Of a stretch of DNA of 5,782 nt, positions 5,308-5,782 are shown piece after piece. A model generated the notes under the pieces. That model worked only from the letters and a program-made list of their open reading frames with translations. It searched no databases and was not told the DNA's origin. The translations under genes and the position numbers were made by a program. This stretch comes from Anaerolineae bacterium (GTDB lineage Bacteria > Chloroflexota > Anaerolineae > Aggregatilineales > Phototrophicaceae), in the NCBI GenBank assembly GCA_019912905.1, contig JAIOHO010000751.1, forward strand, positions 1 to 5,782, in the 5' to 3' direction. The number at the start of each line of letters is the position of its first letter. Position 1 is the stretch's first letter.

Positions 5308-5777
5308 GAAGGGGTTCCTGTCCTCATCTCGGCCAAGCACCGCCGCACTTCCCGCGCGATCCGGTCCATCTCGGCAGCGCTGACCCGCTCGGCTTCATCT
5401 ACACCCAGGTACTTAAAAATATATGGTCCCTTGTGATCTTCGGGCTGATCGGCCATGCGCGGCACGACATGAAAATGCACATGCGAGTGCTGCGGCGCTT
5501 CGGCAAACTGCATGATGTAGGTCTTGGTGCAGCCGGTGACTGCTTTCAGCGCCAGCGACACCCGGCGGATCAGCACGCCCAGTTCCAGCGCTTCGGCTTC
5601 CGTCAGTTCATCGACCGCCGCCAGGTGCCGCCGGGCCACCAGCACCAACCAGCCGGGCAGCGCCGTATTGTAGGCATGAGCCACGTCCCAGTAGTCCGTG
5701 CGGTAGATTTTCTCACGGATCGGAGCCGTGTCCGCGTCCCGCCGGGCCGTCAGTGTGCAGGTCATGCATTCGCTCAT
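5304..5777 (-). CDS. HIT-family nucleotide hydrolase/transferase
   Basis: 157 residues with the histidine-triad signature H99-V-H101-F-H103-V-V105 preceded by QHS. H101 corresponds to the nucleophile that forms a nucleotidyl intermediate. The upstream strand GWLVLVARRHLAAVDELT (42-59) is the usual HIT beta-strand and helix start. C4 and C7 in an N-terminal CxxC resemble the zinc site of many bacterial HIT proteins. Family members split purine nucleoside phosphoramidates, aminoacyl- and acyl-AMP, or dinucleoside polyphosphates; the C-terminal extension (about 110-157) does not decide which. It is the first visible gene of the - strand operon and overlaps the acetyltransferase start by 4 bp. 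The ATG at 5777 is 5 bp from the window edge, so its ribosome binding site and promoter are not visible. M5 is an alternative start. Confidence 0.9.
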   Translation of the reverse strand: MSECMTCTLTARRDADTAPIREKIYRTDYWDVAHAYNTALPGWLVLVARRHLAAVDELTEAEALELGVLIRRVSLALKAVTGCTKTYIMQFAEAPQHSHVHFHVVPRMADQPEDHKGPYIFKYLGVDEAERVSAAEMDRIAREVRRCLAEMRTGTPS

Positions 5778-5782
5778 CGTCG

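Noticed and set aside
4135..5436. 433-residue open frame on the + strand
   Set aside because: It runs antisense through the tandem acetyltransferase and into the HIT gene, whose family motifs are unmistakable. It has no recognisable domain, and long antisense frames are common in GC-rich DNA.

Overview
This is a GC-rich bacterial window with short intergenic gaps, clear AGGAGG-type ribosome binding sites and two ATGA start/stop overlaps. It holds no rRNA, tRNA, CRISPR array or insertion sequence. The gene types suggest a soil or sediment bacterium, and the Chloroflexota (Anaerolineae-like) are my best guess: a lipobox protein followed by an Ala/Pro/Thr-rich linker, a GNMT-like methyltransferase and a phosphotriesterase-like lactonase. 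No marker gene is present, so this placement is inference.

Left part, + strand (1-1112). The last codons of an unidentified gene may end at 49. A class I SAM-dependent methyltransferase resembling glycine/sarcosine N-methyltransferases follows at 110-883. Next comes an unlisted 40-residue single-pass membrane peptide (990-1112) with a perfect Shine-Dalgarno and, further upstream, a sequence resembling an ECF-sigma promoter. A 97-bp non-coding gap follows, ending in a degenerate heptanucleotide tandem repeat.

Middle (1210-2730). A YjaB-like GNAT acetyltransferase on the - strand is broken by one missing base near 1548. Its ribosome binding site and both halves are otherwise intact, so the break is recent or a sequence error. 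Diverging from it is a phosphotriesterase-like lactonase (1813-2730) with a complete set of metal ligands.

Right part, - strand (5777 down to 2750). Four genes form a tight operon in transcription order: a HIT-family hydrolase, a fused tandem RimJ/RimL-type acetyltransferase, a lipoprotein with an internal repeat, and a six-helix membrane protein. The first three are linked by ATGA overlaps. The fourth starts 18 bp after the third stops, in the same frame. Because HIT phosphoramidases and RimL-type acetyltransferases both detoxify aminoacyl-nucleotides such as processed microcin C, the first two genes could form a detoxification pair; this is a hypothesis. The lipoprotein and membrane protein would act at the cell surface.

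No feature here shows an undescribed system outright. The best leads are the HIT/tandem-GNAT/lipoprotein/membrane operon and the small membrane peptide.
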